Assembly: GCF_028776105.2 (NCBI RefSeq)
Contig: NZ_CP145606.1
Span: 186,001 to 250,000 of the forward strand
DNA from: Neisseria leonii
Lineage (GTDB): Bacteria; Pseudomonadota; Gammaproteobacteria; Burkholderiales; Neisseriaceae
Length of the DNA stretch: 64,000 bases
Direction of reading: 5' to 3'
Part shown: positions 46,869 through 55,675 of the stretch, piece by piece
Layout of the letters: each line of letters begins with the position of its first letter
Numbering within the stretch: position 1 is the stretch's first letter
Program-made: the position numbers and the translations under genes
The notes under the pieces: generated by a model
The model's input: only the letters and a program-made list of their open reading frames with translations
Database searches by the model: none
What the model was told of the DNA's origin: nothing

Positions 46869-47189
46869 TTATGCGGCGGGGACGGCTTGAAGGGTCAATA
46901 CGGTATGACTCTGTTCGACGTGCAGCAGCAGGTCGATATTCGGGTGTTTGCCGGGATTGGCCCGTGCGTCGGCCAGATGCTCGGCAAACCAGATCAGGCC
47001 TTGTTCGGCCGCACGGCGGTCGAGGGTGCCGCCAAACTGTTGCAGCAGGGCATAGTAGAGTTTGAGCGAACCCAGTTTGCCCGGTGCGGCGGGGATATGG
47101 TGGTGCAGGCTGCCGTCGGCGTTGAGAATATTCAGGCCGGACAGGTGGCCGATGTCGGGCATTTGGGCGAGATAATCTTGAAAGTTCAT
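46869..47189 (-). CDS. DUF2322 family protein
   Basis: A 106-residue cytoplasmic protein matching the small DUF2322 family by LSGLNILNADGSLHHHIPAA, PGKLGSLKLYYAL and AEHLADARANPGKHPNIDLL. Function unknown. Leftward, just downstream of rdgB with a 54-base gap that holds an uptake sequence. Confidence 0.8.
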   Translation of the reverse strand: MNFQDYLAQMPDIGHLSGLNILNADGSLHHHIPAAPGKLGSLKLYYALLQQFGGTLDRRAAEQGLIWFAEHLADARANPGKHPNIDLLLHVEQSHTVLTLQAVPAA

Positions 47190-47243
47190 GGTTTTTCCTG
47201 TGTTTTTAGGCCGTCTGAAAATAAGTATGGCGACGGACGGCGG

Positions 47244-47843
47244 TCAGCGGGTGTGGAAGGTGCGGATTTGTGCCAGCAGTTGTGCCAGGGCGCGGCCGCG
47301 GTGGCTGAGGCGGTTTTTCTGCTCGGGTGCCAGCTCGGCGGCAGTGCAGCCTTGGTCGGGCAGGAAAAAGTGCGGGTCGTAACCGAAGCCGCCCGTACCG
47401 GCCGCTTCGGCCTGCCAGCGGCCGTGCCAGATGCCTTCGGCAATCAGCGGCTGCGGGTCGTGTTCGTGGCGCACCAGAACCAGTACGCAGACGTAATAGG
47501 CGGATAAATCGGTTTTTCCGGCCAGTTCGCTGGCGGCTTTGGCGTTGTTGGCGGCATCGGATTTCGGTTCGCCGCCAAAGCGGGCGGACAATACGCCCGG
47601 TGCGCCGTTTAAGGCGGGAAAGCAGATGCCGGAATCGTCGGCCAGTGCGGGCAGCCCGCTGATTTTGGCCGCGTGGCGCGCTTTGGCTAAGGCGTTTTCG
47701 ACAAAGGTCGGATGCGGTTCGGGGCATTCGCCGACATCGAAATCGGACTGCGGGCTGATGCGGATATTCTGCTGCCCTAGCAGACGGGAAAATTCTTGAA
47801 GTTTGCCGGCATTGTTGCTGGCTAAAACGATATGGTCAAACAT
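47244..47843 (-). CDS. rdgB: XTP/dITP pyrophosphatase (HAM1/RdgB)
   Basis: A 199-residue house-cleaning enzyme that hydrolyses dITP, ITP and XTP to monophosphates and keeps damaged purines out of DNA and RNA. The nucleotide-binding N-terminus IVLASNNAGKLQEF, the metal site TFVENALAKARHAAK, LADDSGICFPALNGAPGVLS and the late GFGYDPHFFLPDQGCTAAEL and LSHRGRAL are all present. Part of a leftward run, preceded by a start-less reading frame. Confidence 0.95.
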   Translation of the reverse strand: MFDHIVLASNNAGKLQEFSRLLGQQNIRISPQSDFDVGECPEPHPTFVENALAKARHAAKISGLPALADDSGICFPALNGAPGVLSARFGGEPKSDAANNAKAASELAGKTDLSAYYVCVLVLVRHEHDPQPLIAEGIWHGRWQAEAAGTGGFGYDPHFFLPDQGCTAAELAPEQKNRLSHRGRALAQLLAQIRTFHTR

Positions 47844-47846
47844 GGT

Positions 47847-48221
47847 TTATGTTTCCTGAGCGTTTCGGTTTCGGGTGTCGGTCAGAAATGCCTGCAAAAT
47901 TCCGGGCAGTTCGGCTTGGTTTTTTGCATGGCGGCGGAAAATAATATTGAGGACATCTATCGCGTGTCCGTCGGCATCAAAAACGCTGACCCGGTATGCA
48001 AAGTCAAACGGGTCATCGGACTGATAGCTGATTTTTACGGCTTTTTTCCTGCCGCTGTCGATAAAGCTGACGGTGTCGTCTGTTTCCAGTTGTGTGCCGT
48101 CGTGTCCGATGCTGTTCAGCCATACCTGCCAATCGGGGCGGCCGCGCTCACGGTATGCCGCAGTGCCAGTGACTGCATCGGTTTCCCTGTTGTGTGACGT
48201 TTGCGGGTGTTTATTCGTGAT
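47847..48221 (-). pseudogene. Conserved-looking frame without a normal start codon
   Basis: An open frame ends three bases before the rdgB start. Its last 105 residues look protein-like (DWQVWLNSIGHDGTQLETDD, then DPFDFAYRVSVFDADGHAID), but in the roughly 125 codons downstream of the small membrane gene I find no in-frame ATG, GTG or TTG. The nearest ATG, in GATGCAGTC, lies in another frame. Either a frameshift has broken it, or it starts with a rare codon such as ATC at 48221. Function unknown. Confidence 0.4.
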
Positions 48222-48447
48222 CGAAGACGCTTTTTCGCTGTGCCAAGGCTTTGTGGCGCAGGTGTTCGCGCAAAAACAGTGCCAGCGAGGCGATTTGGCC
48301 GAAAACGGCGGCGAACGCGAATAAAAAGGCGGCAATGCCGAACTGGCGGCTGTGAACCGACAGCAGGTAGCTGCCCAGCGCAATCAGGGTGATAAACAGC
48401 AGGGTGAACAGAATGGTGAGCAGCAGGAAGGTGCGGCGTTTGGTCAT
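48211..48447 (-). CDS. Small two-helix membrane protein
   Basis: A 78-residue protein with two hydrophobic helices (LLLTILFTLLFITLIALGSY and FGIAAFLFAFAAVFGQIASL) and charged ends. Family not recognised; it could be a small accessory membrane protein. It lies 18 bases after the GT90 gene in the same leftward direction. Confidence 0.6.
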   Translation of the reverse strand: MTKRRTFLLLTILFTLLFITLIALGSYLLSVHSRQFGIAAFLFAFAAVFGQIASLALFLREHLRHKALAQRKSVFDHE

Positions 48448-48465
48448 GGCGCGGTTGTCCGTTGG

Positions 48466-49434
48466 TCAGGGGCGCAGTAAGTCGAAGTATTTCTGCATGG
48501 TTAAGATTTGTGTGATCCATTCCCAGCGGGGTTGGAAAAACGGCTGCATCCAAGCGTTGGCCTGGTCGGCGATTTTTTCTGCCGCTGCGGGACGGGCACG
48601 GTAGAAAGCCAGTTTTTCGGTCAGATCGGCGTAATCGTCCTGAACGTGGATGTAGTGGACATCGGGTTTCAGACGGCCTTCCATCAGCCAGGTTTCAAAA
48701 CGCGGTTCGGTCATCACGGCAACGGAGCGGGAGGCCATAATCCATTTGAGATTGGTGGCGACATCGTTGCCTTCGATGCTGAGAATGTAGCGGTATTGCA
48801 GTTGTTCGGAAATGGTCAGGTAGTTTTTGTGATAGGGGCGGTGGCGGGAGTTTTCGTGTACGCAGCCGACATCGAACGACGGGGTGGCGTGGTGCTGTTC
48901 CAGAAAGCGTAAGCGGTGCGGTTGGTGTGCGCTGCCGCGCCAAACCAGCAGGTCTTTTTTGCTGTGGAAGGTGCGGCGGTCTTTGACGGTGTAAAAATGG
49001 CGCACGCTGTCGAGTTTCAGTAAGACGGCATTGACGGCGCGGCCGGAAATCGGACGGCTTTTGACGAATAAGGGGTGGTTGGGGATATGGGTAATGTCAC
49101 CGAACAGGTAGCCGAAGCGTTGGTCGGGCGGAAAGCTTTTCAGCAGTTTTTTTAAGTCGTAGTAATAGGCGGAGCTTTTGCCTTTGCGGCAGAAGGAAGC
49201 GGCGGTGTCGCTGTGCTGCGGGGGGGGGGTAAAGGATGTGGTGAGGCGGTTGTAATAGTGAATCCGCTCTCGGATGTGGTTTTGCAGACCGGCGGGCAGT
49301 TTGGCCAGCTCTGATGCGGCATCGGCCGCCGGGCGGGTCAGGAAACGGTGCGGCAGCCATGCGGCGGGAATGCTGGCGGCATAAAAATGCAGTTTGTGCA
49401 GCCGCTGGTGCAGAATGTCGGTATAGCTCGGCAT
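48466..49434 (-). CDS. Family 90 glycosyltransferase (LpsA/CAP10-like)
   Basis: A 322-residue cytoplasmic glycosyltransferase of the GT90 family, often glycosylating lipopolysaccharide or capsule. Conserved segments include FGYLFGDITHIPNHPLFVKS, the KKDLLVWRGSAHQPHRLRFL block and YRYILSIEGNDVATNLKWIM with SRSVAVMTE and WLMEGRLKPDVHYI. The coding strand carries a run of ten C at about codons 69-72 (minus strand of 49220-49229), which encodes TPPP; the present length keeps the frame open. Gain or loss of one C would truncate the enzyme, so it is probably switched on and off by slippage. Sugar specificity unknown. Confidence 0.85.
   Translation of the reverse strand: MPSYTDILHQRLHKLHFYAASIPAAWLPHRFLTRPAADAASELAKLPAGLQNHIRERIHYYNRLTTSFTPPPQHSDTAASFCRKGKSSAYYYDLKKLLKSFPPDQRFGYLFGDITHIPNHPLFVKSRPISGRAVNAVLLKLDSVRHFYTVKDRRTFHSKKDLLVWRGSAHQPHRLRFLEQHHATPSFDVGCVHENSRHRPYHKNYLTISEQLQYRYILSIEGNDVATNLKWIMASRSVAVMTEPRFETWLMEGRLKPDVHYIHVQDDYADLTEKLAFYRARPAAAEKIADQANAWMQPFFQPRWEWITQILTMQKYFDLLRP
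49220..49229. promoter_or_regulatory. 10-G/C homopolymer inside glycosyltransferase gene
   Basis: Ten G on the plus strand are ten C in the gene. Such runs are the standard phase-variation switch of Neisseria sugar transferases. Current state is in frame (ON). Confidence 0.75.
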
Positions 49435-49487
49435 ATTTATGATTTTTATGACGTTTCAGGCTGGCGCGATGCGGAAAGCAGGTCAGG

Positions 49488-49566
49488 CAGGAGGCCGTCT
49501 GAAAACGGGCACAGCGGGTTTCTGTGAAACAGAAACGCAGGGACAGGTTTTCAGACGGCCTCCTGC
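49488..49566. repeat. Uptake-sequence cassette enclosing one 30-bp-type repeat
   Basis: AGGAGGCCGTCTGAAAAC and its exact reverse complement at about 49547-49565 enclose a 40-base insert with CGGGCACAGCGGGTTTCTGT, a variant of the minisatellite unit at 25371-25550. It lies between the GT90 and bamC genes and may also act as terminator. Confidence 0.7.
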
Positions 49567-49574
49567 TGTCTTGG

Positions 49575-50702
49575 TCAGCGCAATTCGTTGTGCAGGCGCG
49601 AGATCCAGCCGGACAGTTCGCGGCCTCGGTAGGCACTGCCGTCCTTGTTCAGAATACTGATTCGTGCGCCGCTGCCGTTGTTCAGCGGCTCAACGTAGGC
49701 AATCAGCTCGGGCCGTTTTTCCGGTGCGGCGGTGGTTTTTCCGCTGCCGAACACGCGGGCAATCAGGCCGGGTTTGGCAGTGCGTACGGCTTCACTTTCG
49801 TCGGGGGCAGGCTGCACCAAAAAGGCGTTGCGTTCGGCATTTTGGCCGACAACGGTCAGACCGATACGGTCGAGTGCCAGTGCGGTACGCCGCCAGTTGC
49901 GCTGATAGTCGCCGCTGAGAATCAGTGTGCTGCCGTCAATGCGTGCCAGATCGGATGGCGTGCTGCGCTGTTCTTTGGCCTGAACCTGATCGGCAACGGC
50001 TTTTTCATCCATGCCCAGATACTGCATAAAGCGGCTCAGGAATGCGGCTTCCAGATTGGGATCGTTGGGGCGGGGCTGCCACATGGTCGTGTCTTCGCTT
50101 TTGCCGGTATAGACTTCCTGCATACCTTTGTGGGCAAAGAAGATGTCGGTGCTGCCGCTGCGGCCGCGTTCTACGCGGATCAGGAATTTGTCGCGTTCGC
50201 TGGTGGAGTACACGCCGCCCAGCCCGACTTTCTCAAACAGGCTGCGCAGGCCGTCTGCAGGCAACTTGGCACGGTTTTCCGCCCATTCGGTTTCCATTTG
50301 GCCGATGGCGGGTTCTTCGTTTTGGATGATAAAACCGTTTTCCTGCCAGAAGGCTTTGAGCAGCGGCCAGATTTCGGCGGGCGTTTTGCCGGAAACGGTC
50401 AGCCAGCGCTGGCTGCCTTCGCGTTCCAGCCGCACGCCGTCGATTTTTTGCAGGACGGTTTGCGTTTCGGCGCGGCGCACGGTGCCGGTACGGTTGATGT
50501 CGCTGGCGCGGACGGCACCGCTGCCTGCGGGCAGTTGGTAGAGATTGCCTTGTGCGGGATTGGTCAAGTCGGGCGGAATCGAGAGATCGACCACTTGGCG
50601 GTTGTGGGTTTGATAATCGAGTTTGGGCTGTTCGGATTTGGCGGCACAGGCGGACAGTGCGAGTGCGGCGGCGGCCCAGACGGCCGGGTGGATACGGTTC
50701 AT
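49575..50702 (-). CDS. bamC: Outer-membrane assembly lipoprotein BamC
   Basis: A 375-residue lipoprotein of the BAM complex, which inserts beta-barrel proteins into the outer membrane. The signal ends in LSACA (Cys about 19). A conserved unstructured N-terminal part (LDYQTHNRQVVDLSIPPDLT) binds BamD; two helix-grip domains follow, marked by GSQRWLTVSGKTPAEIWPLL and WRRTALALDRIGLTVVGQN. It lies 20 bases downstream of dapA, the usual dapA-bamC operon. Confidence 0.92.
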   Translation of the reverse strand: MNRIHPAVWAAAALALSACAAKSEQPKLDYQTHNRQVVDLSIPPDLTNPAQGNLYQLPAGSGAVRASDINRTGTVRRAETQTVLQKIDGVRLEREGSQRWLTVSGKTPAEIWPLLKAFWQENGFIIQNEEPAIGQMETEWAENRAKLPADGLRSLFEKVGLGGVYSTSERDKFLIRVERGRSGSTDIFFAHKGMQEVYTGKSEDTTMWQPRPNDPNLEAAFLSRFMQYLGMDEKAVADQVQAKEQRSTPSDLARIDGSTLILSGDYQRNWRRTALALDRIGLTVVGQNAERNAFLVQPAPDESEAVRTAKPGLIARVFGSGKTTAAPEKRPELIAYVEPLNNGSGARISILNKDGSAYRGRELSGWISRLHNELR

Positions 50703-50721
50703 AACAATGTTTCCCTGTGGA

Positions 50722-51597
50722 TTAAATCAATCGGGCCGCCTGCATGGCGGCACGGACTTTGTCTCGGCCGGCTTCGCTCAGCTCCATCATCGGCAGGCGT
50801 ACATGCGGCGTGCAGCGGTTGAGCAGGCTGCACGCCCATTTCGGGGCGGCGGGGCTGGGTTCGCAGAACATGGTGCCGTAAACCGGAACCAGTTGTCTGT
50901 TCAGTTCGCGCGCCAGCATGATGTCGCCGGAAAGGGCGGCACGGCACATATCGGCAAACAGTTTGGGGGCGACGTTGCCCGCTACGGTAATGACGCCGTG
51001 GCCGCCGCAGAGCATAAAGGCCAGACCGGTGGGATCGTCGCCGGAATAGACGGCAAAGCCCTCGGGGGCTTGGTTGATGAGGTCGATTTCGCGCGCGATG
51101 TCGCCGCTGGCTTCTTTGACGCCGACGATGTTCGGCATTTCGGCCAGACGCAGAACGGTTTCGTTGTCCATATCGACCACAGTGCGGCCGGGTACGTTGT
51201 AAAGAATCATCGGAATGGCGGCGGATTCGGCGACGGCTTTGAAATGGCGGTAGATGCCTTCCTGCGAGGGCTTGTTGTAATAGGGGACGACAGACAGGGT
51301 GTAGTCGGCTCCCAGTTTTTCGGCGGCTTTGGAAAATTCGACGGCTTCGTGCGTGCTGTTGGCACCGGTACCGGCGATGACGGGAATGCGGCCGTTTACA
51401 TGTTCGACCGTTTCGCGGATGACGCTGATGTGTTCTTCCGGCGAGAGGGTGGCCGATTCGCCGGTGGTGCCGACGGCGACAATGCCGTCGGTGCCGTTGT
51501 CGATATGCCAGTCGAGCAGTTGGCGCAGGCCGGTATAATCGACGCTGCCGTCTTCGTGCATGGGGGTAATCAGGGCGACCAAGCTGCCTTTTAACAT
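50722..51597 (-). CDS. dapA: 4-hydroxy-tetrahydrodipicolinate synthase
   Basis: A 291-residue TIM-barrel enzyme that condenses pyruvate with aspartate semialdehyde, the first committed step to diaminopimelate and lysine. The motif [17 protein letters not shown] is at about 40-56, the catalytic tyrosine in YYNKPSQEG at about 133, GRTVVDM follows, and the Schiff-base lysine in VGVKEASGD at about 161. Start fits the family N-terminus [13 protein letters not shown]. First gene of an operon with bamC. Confidence 0.97.
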   Translation of the reverse strand: MLKGSLVALITPMHEDGSVDYTGLRQLLDWHIDNGTDGIVAVGTTGESATLSPEEHISVIRETVEHVNGRIPVIAGTGANSTHEAVEFSKAAEKLGADYTLSVVPYYNKPSQEGIYRHFKAVAESAAIPMILYNVPGRTVVDMDNETVLRLAEMPNIVGVKEASGDIAREIDLINQAPEGFAVYSGDDPTGLAFMLCGGHGVITVAGNVAPKLFADMCRAALSGDIMLARELNRQLVPVYGTMFCEPSPAAPKWACSLLNRCTPHVRLPMMELSEAGRDKVRAAMQAARLI

Positions 51598-51720
51598 GAT
51601 GAAACCTTTGTGCTGACAAGATAAACAGGAAGAAAAAGATTGGGAATTGTAGCCTAAGTTTCAGGTGCCGGGAAATAGGCCGTCTGAAAAATTGGCTTTA
51701 CATTTTTTCGGCGGCGGGGC

Positions 51721-52512
51721 TTATTCCAGCAGTGCTTCGGGAATGGTGCAGACGGGAATCGGGCGGATTTTGTGCTGCATGGCGCGGTTGAGGCGGGTGT
51801 AGATTTCCAGTACTTCGCGCCGGCGGCCGGTGAATGCTTCGGGCGGCTGTCTGCCGTACACGCCCATCGCCCATTCCAGCTCGGGGTAAGTGGCGCCCAT
51901 CTGCTGTTCGTCGCTGCGTTCGGTGTCCCACAGGCCGTCGGTCGGCACGGCCTGCCTGATCGCTTCCGATACGTTCAAAGCCTCGGCCAGCCGGTAAACC
52001 TGGCTTTTGAGCAGGTCGCCGATGGGGCTGATGTCCACGCCGCCGTCGCCGTATTTGGTGAAGAAGCCGACGCCGAAATCTTCGACTTTGTTGCCGGTTC
52101 CGGCCACCAAAAGATTGTTCAGTTGGCCGTAGTAATAGAGTGTGAGCATACGCAGGCGCGAACGGCTGTTGGCCAGAGCCAGATTTTTGGCCGGATAATC
52201 GGTTTCGCTGACTTCGGCCGTCTGCTCGAACTGTTCGAATGTGGGTGTCAGATCCACGCGCAGGGTGCGGACGTTGGCAAAATCGGCGGAAAGTGCCGCC
52301 ATATGTTCCTGCGCACGGTTTACCTGATCGCTTTTCTGGCGGATCGGCATTTCCAGCAGCAGGGTATCCATGCCGGTGCGCGCAGCCAGTGCGGAGACGA
52401 CGGCGGAATCGACACCGCCGGATACGCCGACAACAAATCCCTTCATGCCGGCGCTGAGTGCATAGTCTTTCAGCCAGTTTACAATATGCCCGATAACGGC
52501 TTGGTGCTGCAT
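51721..52512 (-). CDS. nadE: Ammonia-dependent NAD synthetase
   Basis: A 263-residue cytoplasmic enzyme that makes NAD from deamido-NAD, ATP and ammonia. The pyrophosphatase-type P-loop GVSGGVDSAVVSALA is at about 33-47. Other marks are NSRSRLRMLTLYYYGQLNN, VAGTGNKVEDFGVGFFTKYG and DISPIGDLLKSQVYRLA. There is no glutaminase domain. ATG 52512 is preferred because AAGGA lies eight bases upstream; an earlier in-frame ATG at 52587 would overlap the divergent promoter. Divergent from the AEC transporter. Confidence 0.95.
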   Translation of the reverse strand: MQHQAVIGHIVNWLKDYALSAGMKGFVVGVSGGVDSAVVSALAARTGMDTLLLEMPIRQKSDQVNRAQEHMAALSADFANVRTLRVDLTPTFEQFEQTAEVSETDYPAKNLALANSRSRLRMLTLYYYGQLNNLLVAGTGNKVEDFGVGFFTKYGDGGVDISPIGDLLKSQVYRLAEALNVSEAIRQAVPTDGLWDTERSDEQQMGATYPELEWAMGVYGRQPPEAFTGRRREVLEIYTRLNRAMQHKIRPIPVCTIPEALLE

Positions 52513-52654
52513 GGAGGTGTCCTTTTGATTTGAGGTGGGAAACGGGAAAGCGCAGTATAACCCGAAAAACATACTGCTGCGCGCCATCCGGTATCATTGC
52601 CCGCAGTATCGGGGCGGACTAAAATTGAAGTGCAGAATTGTTCGGAGAGCCGCC

Positions 52655-53590
52655 ATGTTGGCCATTTTTCAGATTACCGCACCGGTCTTTGCCATTCTGC
52701 TGCTGGGTTTTGCGGCAGTGCGCGCGGGCTGGTTTGCCTTTGACGAATTGCGCGGCGCGGCCAAGCTGGTGATGAGGGTGGGGCTGCCTGCCCTGATTTT
52801 TCAGGCCGTTGCCACCAAGCCGTTGGCCGAAGCGTTCGATACTGCTTATCTGGCGGGTTACGGCGGCGGCACGGCGGCCGCCTTTGTTTTCGGCTGGGCT
52901 GCGGGGCGTTTTGCACGCCGTCAGGACGGTGCGGCAGCCGCATTGAGCGGTTTCGGTATGTCGATGTCCAATACGGGCTTTATCGGTTACCCTTTGCTGG
53001 CGACAGCCATCGGCACCCCGGCCGGTCAGTATATGGCGATGAATGCCCTGCTGGAAAATCTGATTGCACTGCCGCTGTTTTATATTGTGGCCGACGCATC
53101 CGGCGGCAGCGGCAAAAGCCGTTGGCAGACTTTGCGTGATGTGGCGGGCAATCTGCTGCGCAATCCGATGATTGCCGCGATTCCGGTCAGTTTGGTTTTT
53201 GCCGCAGGCTGGCTGCCGGTGCCGGCAGTGGCCGACAAGGTTACCGCCATGCTGGCATCGGCCTCCGCGCCGGTGGCTTTGTTCGTGATCGGCGGCAGTC
53301 TGGCCGGTTTGAAACTGCGCGGCAGTCTGCCCGATATTGCGCTGATCAGCATCGGCAAACTGGTTGTGTTCCCGCTGACGGTATCCGCCGGTTTGTGGCT
53401 GGCCGGTGCGGCGCGCGATGTCATCTGGATCGGTGCGCTGCTGGCCGGTGTGCCGATGGCGAGCATTTTTCCGCTGGTGTGCGCGCAGTACGGTTATGAA
53501 AAACGCGGTTCGGCCGCCATGCTGCTGACGGTCGTGCTGTCGTTTTTCAGCATTTCCCTGCTGATGTGGTGGGGCGGTTTTGCCCGTTAA
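52655..53590 (+). CDS. AEC-family auxin/malonate-type efflux transporter
   Basis: A 311-residue inner-membrane protein with about ten hydrophobic helices in two similar halves, characteristic of the auxin efflux carrier family. Typical segments are FAILLLGFAAVRAGWFAFDE, FGMSMSNTGFIGYPLLATAI and NPMIAAIPVSLVFAAGWLPV with the late APVALFVIGGSLAGLKL. ATG 52655 has CGGAGAG upstream. Bacterial relatives carry malonate, malate or amino-acid-like anions; the substrate here is unknown. Confidence 0.88.
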   Translation: MLAIFQITAPVFAILLLGFAAVRAGWFAFDELRGAAKLVMRVGLPALIFQAVATKPLAEAFDTAYLAGYGGGTAAAFVFGWAAGRFARRQDGAAAALSGFGMSMSNTGFIGYPLLATAIGTPAGQYMAMNALLENLIALPLFYIVADASGGSGKSRWQTLRDVAGNLLRNPMIAAIPVSLVFAAGWLPVPAVADKVTAMLASASAPVALFVIGGSLAGLKLRGSLPDIALISIGKLVVFPLTVSAGLWLAGAARDVIWIGALLAGVPMASIFPLVCAQYGYEKRGSAAMLLTVVLSFFSISLLMWWGGFAR

Positions 53591-53704
53591 GACGGCCTCA
53601 ATTAAATTCGGCTAAATTTCAGCCGTTTATTTTCGGCAGCGGCAAAAAAACGGAATGCGGTTTGACAGTGGCGGCGGGTTTGCGTATAGTCCGCATTCTT
53701 GAAC

Positions 53705-53798
53705 GGAGTAGTGGCTGAGAGGCTGAAGGCACACCCCTGCTAAGGGTGCATCTGGGCTAAAACCTGGATCGAGGGTTCGAATCCCTCCTACTCCGCCA
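53705..53798 (+). tRNA. tRNA-Ser (GCU anticodon)
   Basis: A 94-base class II tRNA with encoded CCA. Acceptor GGAGTAG/CTACTCC, anticodon loop CTGCTAA (anticodon GCU, reads AGC/AGU), long variable arm ATCTGGGCTAAAACCTGGAT and T loop TTCGAAT. Confidence 0.96.
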
Positions 53799-53806
53799 GA
53801 CAGACG

Positions 53807-53840
53807 AAGCAGCGCAGCCGGTGAGGTTGCGCTGCTTTGT
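53807..53840 (+). terminator. Terminator after tRNA-Ser
   Basis: AAGCAGCGCA pairs with TGCGCTGCTT followed by TGTTT. Confidence 0.7.
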
Positions 53841-53935
53841 TTCGGCCGGATGTCCCGTTTGTCTGGCGGGCAAGAAGCGGGGCAGGCGGTTTTCTGGTTG
53901 CCGTATGCCGGTAAAAAAAGCCTGTAATCATGATT

Positions 53936-53979
53936 AAGGCCGTCTGAATACGCATGTTGCGGTATTCAGACGGCCTTTT
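53936..53979. terminator. Inverted uptake-sequence terminator
   Basis: AAGGCCGTCTGAATAC faces GTATTCAGACGGCCTT, then TTA; ends the leftward isomerase gene. Confidence 0.75.
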
Positions 53980-53996
53980 ATCCGTAGGCGGCCGAT

Positions 53997-54863
53997 TTAG
54001 TTGGCCGGTACGATTTTGGCTTTTTGGTACAGATCTTCGACCGAGGCGGCGATTTTTTGCAGTTGCAGCGTTTGGGCGATGTTGTTTTTGGCTTCGTCAA
54101 ACGAGGGGATTTTGACCGCGCGTTTGTCGTTGACGTAAAACAGGGCGTAAACATTGCCGTTGGAGAGCGGTGTGCGGGTAAACTGGCCTTTGTTCAGGTT
54201 GCGCACGGCCTGATAGACTTCGGGGTTGGCCTGTTCCAAGTCTTTCAGCGGGATATAGTCCGCACCGATGCCGCCGTTTTCTTTGGCTGCCGGGTCGGCA
54301 GAGTATTGGCGTGCTACGGCGGCAAAGGATTTTTTGGCGTTCAGGTCGCGCAGGGCTTTGTCGGTATCGGCTTTATTTTCGGTAACGATTTCGCCCAACT
54401 GGATTTCGCTGGTGCCCTGATAGAAGTTTTTCAAGTCGTTGTAGCTTTTCTGTACATCGGCTTCGCGCAGCGGGTTTTGGCGCAAAACGTGGATTTCGTA
54501 GGCCTGGCCGAGCAGGCCGGTTTCAAAGTCGGCCCATTGTGCTTTGAAATCGGCCTGTTTGTCTGCGCCTTCCGCTTTGGCCGCACTGCGTGCCTGTTCG
54601 CTGGCTTTTTTGTACTCGGCGGATTGGTCGAGTTTCAGACGGCGTGCTTCTTGGGCGACGATGGTGCGGGTAACGGTGCGCTGCAGCAGTTCGTTGCGCA
54701 GGGCAGGGCTGTCGGCGGCCTGGCGGGTCTGTTGCAGGACGCGCACCTGACGGTCGATTTCGCTGCTGTCGATTTTGGTACCGTTTACCGTTACCAGCGT
54801 TTGAGCCATCAGGCTGCCGGAGAGGGCGGTCATCATCAGTGCGGCAAGATAGGTTTTTTTCAT
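53997..54863 (-). CDS. Periplasmic parvulin-type peptidyl-prolyl isomerase
   Basis: A 288-residue exported foldase. The first 20 residues are a Sec signal cut after SLMAQ. Residues about 25-125 form a helical chaperone-like part (SSEIDRQVRVLQQTRQAADS, then RTIVAQEARRL), and residues about 150-250 a parvulin rotamase domain (FAAVARQYSADPAAKENGGI, then GADYIPLKDLEQ). Similar Neisseria proteins assist outer-membrane protein folding; the exact clients here are unknown. It lies 36 bases upstream of an uptake-sequence terminator and downstream of bolA in the same direction. Confidence 0.88.
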   Translation of the reverse strand: MKKTYLAALMMTALSGSLMAQTLVTVNGTKIDSSEIDRQVRVLQQTRQAADSPALRNELLQRTVTRTIVAQEARRLKLDQSAEYKKASEQARSAAKAEGADKQADFKAQWADFETGLLGQAYEIHVLRQNPLREADVQKSYNDLKNFYQGTSEIQLGEIVTENKADTDKALRDLNAKKSFAAVARQYSADPAAKENGGIGADYIPLKDLEQANPEVYQAVRNLNKGQFTRTPLSNGNVYALFYVNDKRAVKIPSFDEAKNNIAQTLQLQKIAASVEDLYQKAKIVPAN

Positions 54864-54898
54864 GTTTCTTTCCTCAGGTTGAAAAATTTGGGAAGGGT

Positions 54899-55180
54899 TC
54901 AGCGGGCAGCATATTCCCCGGGCGTCAGCGCGCGGATGCTTAATGCGTGAATGACACCTTGGGCGAAAAAGTCTTGCAGCGGCTCCTGTATCATGCGCTG
55001 GCGGGCGAGGCGGCTGTGGCCGTTAAAGGCTTCGCTCACCACTAAAATGCGGTAATGGCCGCCGCCGGTGTTGCCCGCGTGTCCGGCGTGCAGATGGCTG
55101 TCGTCGCTGAATTCGTAGTGTTGCAGATTCAGGGCGGACAGGCGTTCGGCAATGTGCTGCTGCATATCGGTCCGGATCAT
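54899..55180 (-). CDS. bolA: BolA family protein
   Basis: A 93-residue BolA/IbaG-like protein, which in other bacteria works with monothiol glutaredoxins in iron-sulfur handling and affects morphology. Typical are the N-terminal helix QQHIAERLSALNLQHYEFSD, the GGGHYRILVVSEAFNGHSRL block with a conserved histidine, and RQRMIQEPLQDF with HALSIRALTPGEY. The ATG overlaps the stop of the YciI gene by four bases. An internal ATG 15 bases later is possible. Confidence 0.9.
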   Translation of the reverse strand: MIRTDMQQHIAERLSALNLQHYEFSDDSHLHAGHAGNTGGGHYRILVVSEAFNGHSRLARQRMIQEPLQDFFAQGVIHALSIRALTPGEYAAR

Positions 55181-55473
55181 GGGAAAACGGCGCGGTAGGG
55201 TTTGATCAGGATTTCTTCGTACACGCCTGCTTGGACATACGGATCCTGTTCGGCCCAGGCTTGGGCTTCGTCCAGCGAGGCGAAGGCGGCGATAATCAGG
55301 CTGCCGGAAACTTTGTCGGCATCTTCCGGCAGTGGTGTGGGGCCGGCAGTCAGCAGGCGGTTTTCCGCTTTGAGGGCTTCGAGCCGCGCCAGATGTGCCG
55401 CCCGTGCCTGTGCGCGGGCTTCGGCGGTGTCGTCGCCGTCGGTGGCAAGCAGCATATAGTATTGCATGGTCAT
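55177..55473 (-). CDS. YciI-family protein
   Basis: A 98-residue dimeric ferredoxin-like-fold protein of the YciI/YCII type. Conserved residues include the His-Asp pair in AAHLARLEAL and the segment GSLIIAAFASLDEAQAWAEQ followed by DPYVQAGVYEEILIKPYR. Function in the family is uncertain. ATG 55473 is chosen because GGGA lies six bases upstream; a second ATG lies six bases later. It is translationally coupled to bolA, an arrangement seen in related species. Confidence 0.85.
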   Translation of the reverse strand: MTMQYYMLLATDGDDTAEARAQARAAHLARLEALKAENRLLTAGPTPLPEDADKVSGSLIIAAFASLDEAQAWAEQDPYVQAGVYEEILIKPYRAVFP

Positions 55474-55675
55474 GATGTTTCCCGGTTGTGCGGCTCTTGC
55501 CGCAGAAAGGTGCAATCATACCGCTACCGCCGTGCTTTTGCACGTCTGCTGCCGTGTCAGGCCGTCTGAAAAGCGGCCGGTTTACACGCTTTTTCACATG
55601 TAAGCCGTTTTCAGTGTGCTTTTGGCGGAACGGGCAAACCGCTATAATGCCCGTTTTGCCGACAGGATATTGCCG

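Noticed and set aside
46686..47507. Plus-strand frame across the attachment site, DUF2322 and rdgB
   Set aside because: Antisense to two real genes and crosses the duplicated tRNA end.
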